The position numbers were made by a program, and so were the translations under genes. DNA of 64,000 bases from Lolium rigidum (lineage: Eukaryota; Streptophyta; Magnoliopsida; Poales; Poaceae): positions 218,201,837 through 218,265,836 of the forward strand of contig NC_061514.1 in assembly GCF_022539505.1 (NCBI RefSeq), read 5' to 3'. Under the pieces are notes generated by a model. It was given only the letters and a program-made list of their open reading frames with translations, was not told where the DNA came from and did not search any database. Positions 34,984 to 46,616 of this stretch are shown here, one piece after another (the stretch's first letter is position 1; every line of letters starts with the position of its first letter).

Positions 34984-35380
34984 GTCAAAAAAATCCAAGA
35001 AAAGAAATAATTTTCATTCATAGAGGATGACATGCGGGACCCATGATCCTGCATCGTAAACGGCTCGATCGGAGAGCGTTGAACGAGATGGCGCGATCGA
35101 GAAAAAAAGCAATGCTAGAGAGACTGCAATCTGGGCCCCACATCCCTGGGCAATACCGATTTGCGTTGACTCGGCCGGCGCACCTGAGAATTCATCATGC
35201 ACCACATCCCGGGCCACCATACGCGACGTTATCCATGTTTTCGTTGGGCTAGGCGGCCTCAAAAACGAGAAAAAAAGTTTTGACATGCACCACGGAGAGA
35301 GCAAAAACCACCGGCCATGGTGCATCAACAACCACGGCGCGACTTTCAATTCGTCGGCAATGGCAACTTTTCTTGTAGTG
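34984..35380 (-). mobile_element. CACTA element H terminus
   Basis: The right edge reads CTTTTCTTGTAGTG, the reverse complement of CACTACAAGAAAAG, a classic CACTA-superfamily terminus. The 400 bp inside it are an inverted copy of the first ~400 bp of terminus G at 37296. One reading frame stays recognisably similar between the two arms (minus 35014-35349 versus plus 37341-37751), which reflects shared descent, not a known protein. It continues into 17170-17346 on the other side of element A. Confidence 0.88.
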
Positions 35381-37295
35381 ACAATTCAAGTGCGGTAAGT
35401 AGGCAAACTCCTAGCCATCTTCTTTTTCAAGATAAGATGCATCAAGACTCCCTCTCTCTCCAGTTATGCACCTCCGCTGGCTGCCGGTTTTGGCAGGCGT
35501 TTCTAGCTCAGCTCGAAGTCCATGGTGTGTAGGCTCTGTAGCCATGCCGATTTTTTCGCACCAAGTGGTTCCTCCCCGGCTGCGACGAGGATCATTCCGG
35601 GAAGTGGCTGTTAAGGACCCGATCGCATTTCTTGCTTGCAGCCTGGGGTCTTCCATGTAAAAGTTAGGGATTTAGATATAATTTCATGTTTATTTTGTGG
35701 CTTGCTGTAAACTGTGTTCTGATGCGTATTGGAAGTATGAGTCCTTCAGGATCCTTCGGTTGTCCCTCTCTCCGTCTCTCAAAAAAACATCTCTCTCATT
35801 ATCGGCCTCGCTCGCTCGCTCGCACCTCCTGCACACTGAGAAACCCTGCACAACAGTCAACATCATCACCTGAAAAAGGGGAGACACCATAAATAAGAGG
35901 GGGCCGTGACTACTCTCCCTTCGTCTCCTTCCGTGTGATCCCTCTTTCTCCGAGTTTCACTGGACGGGCAAACACATGTGTTGCCTAGTAATATAATACA
36001 AAGGTAAAAAAATCGACCTACGAATCTATGATTAAATAGGTTAAACTATGGTTTTGCCCAACACTACAGATCAAGTTCAAAAAATCCAACTACTGGGTTC
36101 GATTTTGGCCAACTACTATAATTAAATAAGTTGAACTAGTATTCCTCTGAAAATCATTTTCATATGCATTGTTTCGTACTTTTCATAGTTAGAGAGTGCT
36201 TACTCTCTCTGTTAGGGATTATAATGCCAATGCGCATCCCTAGATCATCAATTTGATTACAATATAATATGAATTTTACGGCACAAAAATTATATCATTA
36301 GAAACTAGACGGCCATTTGAACTTATTAACCATATATTTTGGGTAATATATATCGTGTATTATGTTGCTCAATTTTACAAGAAAGGTATACTTTCCTGCA
36401 TTGTAATATCCCTAACAGATGTATAGTACATCACAAATTTATGACTTCATGCTTTGATTTGCCATTTTACAATTTTTTCGAACCACCTTCGGCTTTATTT
36501 GAAAGTTAGGTCAAATTATCGGTGCATGCAATGTGTCCTACTTGGATGCAGCGCACATGTTTGGCCACTGTTTTAGGCTTCCACATCTTTGGGGGCATGT
36601 CCATGTATTTACCTTGTTTTTTTGAATTGTAATTCATGTACCCTCCTCCCAGTTAAATTTGAAATAAAAATGATTTTTCCCAAATATAATTCAGTATATG
36701 GTTGCACACAAAGATAATTCATGGATCGTTGGAATTTGCCATCGTAGCTACCATGTCTCATATGCAGACCTGTGAAAATTGGATTGGTGGTAGTGTGCAC
36801 ACTGCACTTCATGCGGTAGCCACTTCATATAAAATACCCATTTAATATATTTTTTGTCCTTTGGGCAACAATCAAAAGAAAAAACACATTTATGAGTGGC
36901 AAACCCAAAAAAAAAACTAGTTTGCAAACTCTTGACGGCAATGAAAATTTTCTTATATGTGCGAAAAATAGGGTGATGATATTAAAAAGTTCGCCCTAGT
37001 TCTTGAAGTAACGAGGCGCATGCATATATATATGCGCGTGGGAAATTGAAGAAGCAAGGCAAACTCCAACATATATATGAATGGCAAGAGATGGAACTCG
37101 TTAAAAGGTTTTTCTAACAAAGGTCACGCTTCGTATTTTATCTAGGTATGTAGTATTGTACATCACAAAATTGAAATGAAAAAGATGTGCATCTCTATAA
37201 ACCCTAAACCCTAATTAAACCCCCTAAACCCTAACCCTAAACCCTGCACATAAACCATAAACCTATATATCACTACCAAAAAATGAGTCATGTGA
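35381..37295. other. Spacer between two diverging CACTA ends
   Basis: About 1.9 kb. The left third (35,400-35,900) is GC-mixed with CTCGCTCGCTCG and CT-rich runs; the rest is A/T rich. Frames are short and unlike any family I know. It holds a telomere-like repeat at 37199-37245. It could be a piece of the original target locus or of another element. Confidence 0.5.
37199..37245. repeat. Interstitial telomere-like repeat (CCCTAAA)n
   Basis: Six imperfect copies of the plant telomere unit AAACCCT, one interrupted by AATT, are visible in ~47 bp. They lie about 50 bp left of the CACTA terminus at 37296. The tract is short and degenerate. Confidence 0.85.
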
Positions 37296-37640
37296 CACTA
37301 CAAGAAAAGTTGCCATCGCCGATGAAGTTGAAGTCGCGCCATGGTTGCTGGTGCACCATGGCCGCCGATTTTTGGTCTCTCCGTGGTGCATGTCAAAACT
37401 TTTTTTTTCTCGTTTTTGAGGCCACCTTGCCCGACGAAAAAGTCCAAAACGTCTCCTATGGTGGCCCGGGACGTGGTGCATCACGAATTCTCGGGTTCGC
37501 CGGCCGAGTCAACGCAAATCCGCACCGCCCAGGGATGTAGGGCCCATATGGCAGCCTCTCTAGCATTGTTTTTTTTCTCGATCACGCCATCTCGTTCAAC
37601 GCTCTCCGATCGAGCCGTTTACGATGCAGGATCATGGGTC
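37296..37640 (+). mobile_element. CACTA element G terminus
   Basis: Starts CACTACAAGAAAAGTTGCC, the CACTA-superfamily end, and is ~90% identical by eye over the first 50 bp to the inverted end at 35380. A second CACTA-like start, CACTACCAAAAAATGAG, lies just outside at 37271. No 3-bp duplication could be matched, as the far end is uncertain. Confidence 0.85.
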
Positions 37641-40385
37641 CCGCATGTCATCCTGTATGAACCAAAATTCTTTGTATTCTTGGATTTTTTGACCCCTGAT
37701 TTCTGGCTACTTCCTTTTTCTTTTGATCAAGTGCCGCCTTGGAAACGTTGAGACCGCTGCTGCAAAATGGGGCCCACATGTCATCCTCTATGTGCAATCA
37801 ACTTTCTTTTCTTGGAGTTTTTTTTGGCACCTCATATTTGGTCACTTGCCTTTTTCTTTCGGTCCCGTGCCGCCTCTCAAACGGTGATACCGCTGCTGCT
37901 AAATGGGACCCGCATGTCATCCTCTATGTACTATAAAACTTTCTTTTCTTGGATTTTTTTGGCACCTGATATTTGGTCACTTGCCTTTTTCTTTCGATCC
38001 CGTGCCGCCTCTCAAACGGTGATATCGCTGCTGCTAAATGGGACCCGCATGTCATCCTCTATGTACTATAAAACTTTCTTTTCTTGGATTCTTTTTGGCA
38101 CCTGATATTCGGTCACTTGCCTTTTTCTTTCGATCATGTGCCGCCTCTGAAACGGTGATACCGCTGCTGCTAAATGGGACCTGCATGTCATCCTCTATGT
38201 ACTATAAAACTTTCTTTTCTTGGATTCTTTTTGGCACCTGATATTTGGTAATTTGCCTTTTTCTTTCGATCTCGTGCCACCTCACAAACGGTGATACCGC
38301 TACTGCTAAATGGGACTCGCATGTCATCCTCTATGTACAATCAAGTTTCTTTTCTTGAATTATTTTTGGCTCCTGATATTTGGTCACTTGCCTTTTTCTT
38401 TGGATCTCATGCCACGTTGGAAACGTTGAGGAACCTGCTGGCTCATGGGATCCGCATGTCATCCTCTATGTGCTATAAAAGTTTACTTTCTTGGATTTTT
38501 TTTCACCCCCTGACTTTTGGCTATTTCCTTTTTCTTTTGATCCCCTACCGCCTTGGAAACATTGAGTAAGCTGCTGACTCATGGGACCCACATGTCATCC
38601 TCTATGTACAATCAACTTTCTTTTTCTTTTGATCTCAAGCCGCATTTGAAACGTTGAGACCGCTGTTGCTAAATGGGACCCGCATGTCATCCTCTATGTA
38701 CAATAAAGTTTCTTTTCTTGGATTATCTTTGGCTCCTGATATTTTGTCACTTGCCTTTTTCTTTCGATCTCATGCCGCCTTTGAAACGTTGAGTAAGCTG
38801 CTGGCTCATGGGTCCCGCATGTCATCCTATACGAACAATAAAAGTTTCCTTTCTTGGAGTTATTTTTGAGCCCTAATTTCTGGCTATTTGCCTTTTTCTT
38901 TTGATCTCCCGCCCCCTTTGAAACGATGAGGACGCTGTTGGCAGCTCGGTCCCACATGTCATCCTCTATGAACAATAAAAGTTTCCTTTGATGGATTTAT
39001 TTTGAACCTCTAATTAATTTCTGGATATTTCCTTTTTTTCTTTTGATCCCCTACCGCCTTGGAATCGTTGAGGATGCTGCTGCCTCATGGGTCCCGCATG
39101 TCATCCTCTCAGAACGGTAAATGTTTCTTTTTCTTGGATTTTGTTTACCAAATGATTTTTGGCTTATTTTTTCTTTCGATCTCCTGCCGCCTTTAAAACA
39201 TTGAGGACGTTGCTGGCTCACGGGTCCCACAAGTCATCCTCTATGAACAATAAACGCTGAGGATGCTGCTGCCTCATGGGTCCCGCATGTCATCCTCTCA
39301 GAACAAAAATGTTTCTTTTCTTGGATTTTTTACCAACAGATTTTTGGTTTATTTTTTCTTTCCATCCACTGCCGCCTTTAAAACGTTGTCGACGCTGCTA
39401 GCTCATGGGTCCCCGATGTCAGCCTCCCCGTACAAGAAACATGTGATATCTTGATTATTTTGCAGATAATAAACAGTGTATTTCGCTCTGAGCTATTGCA
39501 AACGGATAAATTAAATCTTTATTTTTACATAAACAAACTTATATGTTGAATATCCTTGTTTTTTGTTTTTTGCGAAGCATAGGACTTTCCTGTTCTTTTT
39601 AGAAAAATCTGAACTTTCCTGTTTTGGAGTGGGCTGAAATTGTACGAGTCAAAAGGCCCAGCAGGATAGTTCGAAGGCCCAGATGTCCAGATGCAGCCCA
39701 ATTGAAATCTTTCTTTTCTTGGATTTTTTTCACCCCCTGATTTCTGGCTACTTCATTTTTCTTTTGGTCCTCTGCCGCCTTGGAAACGTTGAGACCGCTG
39801 CTGCAAAATGGGACCTGCATGTCATCCTCTATGTACAATAAAGTTTTTTCTTGGATTATTTTTGGCTCCTGATATTTGGTCACTTGCCTTTTTCTTTCTG
39901 TCTGATGCCGACTTTTAAACGTTGAGGAAGCTGCTGGATCATGGGCCCCGCATGTCATCCTCTATGAACACTAAAAGTTTCCTTTGTTGGATTTATGTTT
40001 TACCCCTAATTTCTGGCTATTTGCCTTTTTCTTTTGATCCCCTACCCCCTTTGAAACGATGACGACGCAGTTGGCAGGTCTGTCCCACATTTCATCCTCT
40101 ATGAACAATAAAAGTTTCTTTTGATGGATTTGTTTTTGACCCTAATTAATTTCTGGCTATTTCCTTTCTTCTTTTGATCCCCTGCCGCCTTGGAATAGTT
40201 GAGGATGCTGCTGCCTCATGGGCCCCGGATGTCATCCTCTCAGAAAGGTAAATGTTTCTTTTCTTGGATTTTGTTTTCCAACTGATTTTTGGCTTATTTT
40301 TTCTTTCGATCTCCTGCCGCCTTTAAAACATTGACGACGCTGTTGGCTCATGGGTCCCCAATGTCAGCCTCCCCATACTGCAAAT
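37640..40385 (+). repeat. Subterminal array of ~135-bp repeats (CACTA G)
   Basis: About 20 imperfect units, each with GGGACCCGCATGTCATCCTC, TTTCTTTTCTTGGATTTTT, TTTCTTTCGATC, and GCCGCCT with a following AAACG-TGA motif. The anchor CATGTCATCC recurs at 37913, 38048, 38184, 38320, 38455, 38591, 38683, 38819, 38955 and 39097, mostly 135-136 bp apart, with a few short units. The array is broken by ~250 bp of other sequence at about 39,440-39,690. Such arrays are where CACTA transposase binds. Confidence 0.9.
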
Positions 40386-40796
40386 CCTCTTTCTGTAAAG
40401 GTTGTATTTCTAGATAGCTAAGGTGGATTCGAATCTGCCGTGGTTCAAGCAGCTCAGGTAAGCCTTCTTGCACTGATTAATGGAAGTAGTGTATAGCAAG
40501 GTCAAGACATGTGGCTCGGTGTAATGAATCTATTTGAATCATGTTGTGGGTTCAATCTGATAGTTCTCTAACATGTCAGCCAAAATAGAAATTAAGTTTT
40601 TTTCTAAAACGGAAATGAAAATTAAGATGAACACAAACATTAGTTATCATAATAGCTGATCATACATACATACTTGCTAAGAGAAAAAGCTTGCCAGAGT
40701 TTTACCACCCATACAATTAATTAGCAGTTCAGATAAGATAACCTTATATACGTATAACTACAAATGCATTTGCTAAGGGCTCATGGGACAACAGAA
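40386..40796. other. No feature seen between the array and the gene
   Basis: A/T-rich sequence with no repeat of the array unit and no ORF of note. It may be the 3' untranslated region of the minus-strand gene to the right. Confidence 0.4.
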
Positions 40797-41118
40797 CTAG
40801 ACAACCGCGAACTTTATGACCAGCATGTCACAGCGGCATCGAAAGATCTTGACCTTCAACTTTGATCCAATGCGAAGTTTGGCACCGTCAATGAACTTTT
40901 TCCACCTGGAAGTAACAGACCAAGCGGCCATCCGTGGGACCGACGGAGTACCTTCCCTCCACCGTGAGACCTTCACTCTCCATGACGAGGGATATCTTGC
41001 CCCTTCGGCCAGCATTGAGATCCTCGGAGATACTTTTAGGCAATTTCTGATTCAAAGCCAGAGATACCACCAAAAATTAGTCAATGGCACCAATGCACTG
41101 AACCATGTGAGACTTTGA
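40797..41118 (-). pseudogene. Last exon of the multi-exon gene: second B3-like domain, frameshifted
   Basis: The upstream part in one frame reads LPKSISEDLNAGRRGKISL, with VEGRYSVG following, and the downstream part, in the next frame, reads SRWKKFIDGAKLRIGSKLK then VKIFRCRCDMLVIKF and a stop. Together they follow the order of a plant B3 DNA-binding domain: an IPxxF-like start, a strand, then the W..F....L..G..V.F ending. The change of frame near 40,905 implies a 1-bp indel. It could also be a small intron that I cannot see. No match to a named B3 family is claimed. Confidence 0.4.
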
Positions 41119-41165
41119 GCAGAGGAGACATCAAGATAAGAGCAGTTATGTTGTCATATACTCAC

Positions 41166-41622
41166 GAACATAGCCTTCAGATGCGTCCTGGTCACCACAC
41201 GGGTGGCCACATCAATGAGTTGAGACCTCGGTGATCTGGCTGGGGCAGGTGCAGGAGCTTGGGCTGGTACACGAGCTGGTGCTGATGCAGGAGACTGCTG
41301 GGCAGGTGCGATGAACGGTGCCTCTAGAGGAACCGGTGCTGATGCGAGAGACTCGTTGGGCAGGTGCGATAAACGGTGCAGCTAGAGGAACCGGTGCTGA
41401 TGCAGGAGCCTGCTGGGCAGGTGTAGTATATGGGGCCTCTACAGGAACCAATGCTGATGTAGGGGCCTGCTGGGTAGATGCAGTAAACGGAGCTGGTACA
41501 AGAACCGGTGCTGATGCAGGAGAGTGGGAAGCCGGTGCCGGTGCTGGTGTGGGTGCCCTTTGTGACATCCGCTCCTGTTCAATCAGGGGATCTGCAGCTT
41601 TGATCATGTTAAACCCAGCAAG
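41166..41622 (-). pseudogene. Exon encoding Pro/Ala-rich repeats
   Basis: After an acceptor at 41622 the frame reads LAGFNMIKAADPLIEQERM, then four to five repeats of ~21 residues such as QQAPASAPVPLAAPFIAPA. In the fourth repeat an extra base (GATGCGAGAGACTCG against GATGCAGGAGCCTGC elsewhere) shifts the frame, and the original frame would have continued to a GT donor near 41,165. The repeats suggest a flexible linker between the two B3-like domains. Confidence 0.55.
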
Positions 41623-41696
41623 CTAGAACAGAGGGAATGGTTTAGAACAACTGCTCAGAATGTAGTAATCAAAGGATATGAGTACAAAAAAGTTAC

Positions 41697-41970
41697 ATAT
41701 TATATATTTGGAAGTGTCTCCAACTCTGTAAGCAACGTATATCTGCCCGTTTGAGTTTCTGATCCTCAGCTCGTCGCCCTTCTTCAGACCGTAGTCAAAA
41801 GCAAACTTTATCCAATCATGTCCATACAAATATGTGATGGCCTGCGTCTTGTAGACATACACCTCATAGACCGTGAAGGTGTTCATCAATTTTTCATTGC
41901 CATGCATAGTGAAAGACCCTTCATGCGGACACATCTGGTTAATCATTGGACGAAGTTCACAAGGTACAGT
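41697..41970 (-). CDS. Exon encoding a B3-like domain
   Basis: An acceptor TGCAG at 41971 leads into TVPCELRPMINQMCPHEG, followed by NTFTVYEVYVYKTQAITYL and YGHDWIKFAFDYGLKKGDEL, then RIRNSNGQIYVAYR. The WxxFxxDYGLKKGDEL ending is typical of plant B3 DNA-binding folds, as in REM-type proteins. The donor is either at ~41,696 or earlier at AGA|GTTGG near 41,718, the latter keeping phase 0 with the next exon. Function is inferred as DNA binding only. Confidence 0.55.
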
Positions 41971-42066
41971 CTGCATGTGAAAATTGATACTAATGTACGA
42001 AGCGGGAAGACTAAAAATAAGACTTTACTATATGCCAATTCATGCTAAACCATTGAGAATACATAC

Positions 42067-42213
42067 TTGTAACTCTGTGAAGGAGTTATTAGAAAGGTAG
42101 ATAGATCCATAGGAGGTGTTATATGCGGGGTATATACATGGGCCCGCCATATTCCCGCAAGCTCGGCATCGGGATGGTGAAGGAAACATGGGAGGTACTA
42201 CTGGTGCGTAGCG
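42067..42213 (-). CDS. 49-codon exon with a CxxC motif
   Basis: Bounded by TTCAG acceptor and GTATGT donor. It is exactly 147 bp, phase 0-0, and fully open: RYAPVVPPMFPSPSRCRACG, then NMAGPCIYPAYNTSYGSIYL. The CRACGNMAGPC spacing is zinc-ribbon-like but with only three Cys. It joins in frame with the exons on both sides. Confidence 0.6.
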
Positions 42214-42443
42214 CTGAATGTAAGTCGAAGATTTAGGTTGTGTAAAATGCATAGTTCAGAGCAATGCAAATGTTGACAAGCGAGTGCATAACACTATGTT
42301 ACAAACTGAACAGTGAAAATTTAGTGTATGATGAATATAAGCATGCTAATTTGGTGTTTCTGAATTCCAAAAAGCATTAGACAGAGCCGGCGATAATATC
42401 AGACATAAATCATGGCATGTATATGTGGCTTAAGAAAATATAC

Positions 42444-42602
42444 CCGAACCCTTGGATGGTTACGACCCGGCTGGTCCTTGGACTTGAGCTTATATAAGCA
42501 TCCAGAAGGTGGGGCTGACAGTAACTTGGTGGCAGCCTCTGCAGATGCCTCATCAGCGGCAGTTGCAATCCTTTTGACCAATGAAGGCTTAGCAGTTTCA
42601 GT
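42444..42602 (-). CDS. Duplicated exon module, copy 1
   Basis: 159 bp, 53 codons, phase 0-0, between CATATGCAG acceptor and GTATATTTTCTTAA donor. It begins TETAKPSLVKRIATAADEAS and includes SAPPSGCLYKLKSKDQPG. It shares the ETxxxxLxK start and the PPSxxLYK centre with the copies at 42799, 45862 and 46617, plus matching intron flanks. Confidence 0.65.
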
Positions 42603-42798
42603 CTGCATATGAAAATTGAAGAGCAACATACATCAACAGTGATATATAAAATGAATCTATGAGACACTTATGCATATAGCGCTGGATGTAAGTGGAAGAA
42701 TAGGGTTGTGTGTGTTTCTGAACTATTGGTAAGCATTAGACAAAGCCGGCAATAAACAGACAAAAATCAAATCATGTATGAGGATTAAGAAAATATAC

Positions 42799-42943
42799 CT
42801 GCTTACTGAAAAGGATACCACCCAGCTGGCCCGTGGCCTTGTGCTTGAGGAGGTTTTCATAAGATGGTGGCGGCACCATCGTCTTCACAGCAGCCTCATC
42901 AGGATCATTTTTTCCATTTGAGTAGAGGCACAGAAGTTTCATC
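42799..42943 (-). pseudogene. Duplicated exon module, copy 2, frameshifted
   Basis: Same acceptor and donor as its sister copies but 145 bp long, with an A-run (AAAAAAT) that throws the frame into a TGA shortly after the start DETSVPLLKWKK. The shifted frame contains MVPPPSYENLLKHKATGQLG, so the homology is clear. If spliced in, it would terminate the protein. Confidence 0.65.
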
Positions 42944-42989
42944 CTGCATATGAATAGCAACAGAACTCATCATTGATATTTAATAAATC

Positions 42990-45585
42990 TACTAGGACAA
43001 AGCCCGTGCTTCGCTACGGAGCAAATCAGAAGACTACCCTGGCTTGTTTGTTTGTCGGTTGTTGCCTAGGACACAAACATCGTCATCCTGCTAGGTCCCA
43101 CCACCCTTTGGCCAGGTTATATAGTTGTGTTGTACACTCTCTCATTATCCCCATTGCACCCCTCATCCAGAATTTATGATGGGCTAAAACGTAGAGTTTT
43201 TAAAACAAACAATTTTCTTTTCTACAACCGGTTCCTTTTTGTTAAATATTTTTTGATAGAGCAAATTGTTCTTGACATGGTGAGATGCTACTCTAATAAC
43301 CAGTATCAAGCAGGAATAACAACACAATTCTACTACAACAAAACTGAAATTGACCTAAAAGCTTATGAGGTAATTTTAAAATCGGGAAGTACCCACCCTA
43401 TCTGTTTCTGCCTCGTACCGCCGAGGATTGACGCACTGCTTGCCGAGCTTGCTACGTCGCCAGTGCGACTGACTATGAAGTTGTCATTATGCTAGAGTCA
43501 ACTCCTCGCCGGCGCTTGGAGCCACCGTCTAGTTTGCAGTCATCTCTACGGGACGCTCACCCGTCATCACCGGTAGGATGTGCTCCATGTCCTGGGTCGC
43601 CATCTCAATGTGTATCAGGGTCCGAGAATCTGGGTCATGGGGTACGTGAATGTACTATACTACATTACTATATATTGATGGAGGCACCAAGTGACTATGA
43701 TCAATTAGTATAGATCAGGCAGTTCAAAAACCTGACTATACTATTGGGATTTACTGCAGTACGTACTTGATATTCAGATTAGCAACATCATTGCCAGATC
43801 AGATCTGGCAAGTAGAGGGCTAAGGCGCAATGTTTGATCGCTTATATAATTTCCTGAAATCACAGGGGCTGAACATCATGATCACCTACAAAACCATATG
43901 TGCAGATTGCTCACTTGCAACTGCTTGCACGAAGTGCTGATCGGTGAGCAGAGCATAAACATGGATGACAATTGCGGAGCAAGCAATATTGTATTTGTCC
44001 CGTAACTGAAAGCAAGCAGCGAGGTAGCCACCTTAGTAAAAACAGATAGTCCTCTTTAAAAAAAGAAATTAAAAACAAATAGCAAATTCTGGAGCTGCAT
44101 GATCAAAGCCACCGATTGTAGACGCTAGTGCAGCATTTTTATTGAACGGGTATGCAAACTGATAGCCACCACAATGATTTGTACGATGAAACTCAAAGTA
44201 ACAGACCAGTACCGCATCCATCAAGTTCTGCCATTCAATGTTAGGTGTATTTAACAAATGAACTGGATGAGCCCAGAGAACAGTAGTTTATTCGAACGTT
44301 GTCATTCTTTCCCTAGACATGCGATTCACTCGGATTTTCACCGGGATGGGTATTTGTGGAGTCCGGTGGTACCGATTTACACGGTTCGGTAAACCCATAG
44401 CGAGTAAAAGCCACACACGAAATCGAACTGCAGAATGCTGAGCGTAGACCACCATCAGAACATGACGAGCACAAGTCGGCTACAACGCGTTGAGGCTTGA
44501 CAGAGTCAACCTCGCGGTCGCGGGCATGACAGAACGGAGCTTCCTAGAACTCGGTGACACGCCTCTCCTCCTGCTCTGCATGAGGCGCTGACGGCATCTG
44601 CGTGTGCGCGCTCGCACATCACGGGGCTAAGTCTTGTGTCCTGTCTCTGATCAAGAAGCACGAATCGGATGCAATCTCAATGACTCCTTCTACCTCTCCA
44701 CTCCCAACAGCCATGTATGAAATCAGGAGGAGACGATCTCTCATGCCGCCTAGGACGGATCCGGCCATCGCCGACGCACCATCTCACCCTGCCGCCAATA
44801 TGCACCGGGGCCGGGCAGCCCCTTGCCTCCTTCAGATCGTACCATCCACGAATCGAGGTTCGGCCTCACCGAAAAAACGTTTTCTCCTCGTCATAGGCAT
44901 ATAGCCACACGGGGGAGGCGGGAGATCGAGGCGAAGCGGTACATGCGGCCCAGAGAAGGAGCCGGTGAGCCGCCTGTCTCTCTCATAGCGGCCGCCTCAT
45001 CTACCTCCGGGATGGACCCGGCCGGCCGCCGCAGCTATCTGCCCCTATCAACGCCGCTTGGGCTGGGTAAACACTCCCGCTAGTAGGCATACTATTCCTC
45101 GTAGACGGCCGCCTCGTCTCCTCCCGGAACCTTGCCGCCGGCGGGCTGCCGGATAAGGTAGGAACTGATCTGGATAGGGCAGAGATTATTGCCAGAAGCG
45201 CCACGCAAAGCTCTAACATCTAGATCCGTCGAGCCGTCGGCGAGTTCGCTCTTGGACGCTCGATCTGCACCCGCTCTCTTGCGTGCGTTCGTACTCATGT
45301 GTGGATTATTTCATGGGATGCTCGTGAGCAGATAGATGCATCATGGATGGATGCGCGTATAGGGAACTGATTAACCGTGGCTTTCAGGGTACATAGATCG
45401 TGGGTGTCGAGTTGGATACCGATCGATGGATTCGATGGGATTTGTATCGAGCGGATCACACCCTCAGGTAAATTCAATCGATTGTCAGCACTATTTAGAT
45501 TGGTCTGGACTATTTTGGATCGGTCGACCAGGCCCAAATAAAGGCCCAAGTGTGACACCAGGCGGTCACCTATTGCAATTTAATA
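42990..45585. mobile_element. ~2.6-kb insertion within a duplicated intron
   Basis: The intron after copy 2 matches its sister introns up to CATTGATATT (~42,985) and resumes at GAGATAGACTGATGCA (~45,592). What lies between is unique here and starts near ACTAGGACAAAGCCCGTGCT with the CTTCGCTACGG motif common in grass transposons. It has no long ORF with a recognised domain. I cannot assign a superfamily; boundaries are good to about 10 bp. Confidence 0.6.
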
Positions 45586-45861
45586 GTAAAGATGAGATAG
45601 ACTGATGCAAATAGTGCGTGATGTAAGTGGAAGAATAGGGTTGTGCATAGACAACAGTTGACAACAATGCAAATGATTACAAAAGAAGCCAACGGAACTC
45701 AACAGTTTATATACTGGATGAGACAGACTGAAAAGTGAAAAATTAGTGTATGATGATTGTAAGCAACACAGTGTTTCTGAACTTTTGGTAAGCATTAGAC
45801 AAAGCCCACGGTAATTAAACAGATAATAATAAAATCATGTATGTGGATTAAGAAAATATAC

Positions 45862-45999
45862 CGGATTCATTAAAAGGTCACCACCCAGCTGGCCCATGGC
45901 CTCATGCTTGTAGAGGTTTTCGGAAGATGGTGCCGGCACCATCATCCTCACAGTAGCCTCATTTTGCATCCACTTGAGTAAAGACGCAGCAGTTTCAGC
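45862..45999 (-). CDS. Duplicated exon module, copy 3
   Basis: 138 bp, 46 codons, phase 0-0, open throughout: AETAASLLKWMQNEATVRMM then VPAPSSENLYKHEAMGQLGG. Acceptor TTATGCAG and donor CCG|GTATAT are good. It is the cleanest copy of the module. Confidence 0.65.
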
Positions 46000-46119
46000 C
46001 TGCATAAGAATGGGAACAGATCTCAGCAGTGATATTGAATGACTCTGAGACAGACTGATGCATATAGTGCTGGATGTAAGTGGAAGGGTGTGGCTGTGTA
46101 TGGACAACAGTTCACAACA

Positions 46120-46260
46120 ATGCAAGGGTGTGTTCGGTTCTGAAACAGCATGGAATGGAATGGAATGGAATGGTTCCATTTCAGAGGAATGGAATGGTTA
46201 TATTTTTGTTCGGTTGGGAAAAATGGAGAGCAGAAGAGATCAAGGTTAAACTAATCATTT
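46120..46260. mobile_element. Possible MITE with (TGGAA)n run
   Basis: AGGGTGTGTTCGGTTCTGAAA, followed by four to five TGGAA repeats and a second TTGTTCGGTTGGGAA, resembles hAT-type MITE ends in grasses. It interrupts the intron that otherwise matches the sister units. Confidence 0.4.
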
Positions 46261-46457
46261 GTCTCAAAATTGTAAGTAACAATTGCAGATGACATTTTAA
46301 TCTCAAAGTCGTAATTAACAGCGCCTAATGGTGCTCTTTTAATCTAAAAATCGTAATTAACATCATTTTTTGTTGGGTTAGGGGAACTGGAGAGTAGATG
46401 AACATTACTGTATGATGATTGTAAGCAAACAAATTTGGTGTTTCTAAACTTTTGGCT

Positions 46458-46535
46458 TCAAGATCTTATGGGTTTCAACTCTAGCCTACGCCAACTTGTT
46501 TGGGACTGAAAGGCTTGGTTGTTGTTGTTGTTGTA
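46458..46535 (+). mobile_element. 3' end of an Au-type SINE
   Basis: CTCTAGCCTACGCCAACTTG and TTTGGGACTGAAAGGC, followed by TTGGTTGTTGTTGTTG, matches the remembered 3' tail of the plant Au SINE, which ends in a TTG repeat. The tRNA-related 5' part is absent, so the copy is 5'-truncated, as is usual. Confidence 0.65.
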
Positions 46536-46616
46536 AAACTTTTGGCAAGCATTAGAAAAAACCGATAATAAACATACAAAAATCAAGGCATGTTTTGTGG
46601 ATTAAGAAAATATAAC

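Noticed and set aside
35411..35892. Short ORFs in the CACTA spacer as host gene exons
   Set aside because: No splice-consistent chain and no familiar domain; simple CT repeats are present.
37199..37245. A chromosome end
   Set aside because: Only ~47 bp of degenerate repeat with transposon sequence continuing on both sides.
37640..40385. Regularly spaced repeats that might be read as a CRISPR array
   Set aside because: Units are ~135 bp, similar along their full length and diverged, with no short identical repeats around unique spacers. The plant context and the CACTA terminus explain them.
44602..45298. Arg/Pro-rich overlapping ORFs in the 2.6-kb insertion
   Set aside because: Short, overlapping on both strands, GC-driven and without domains.
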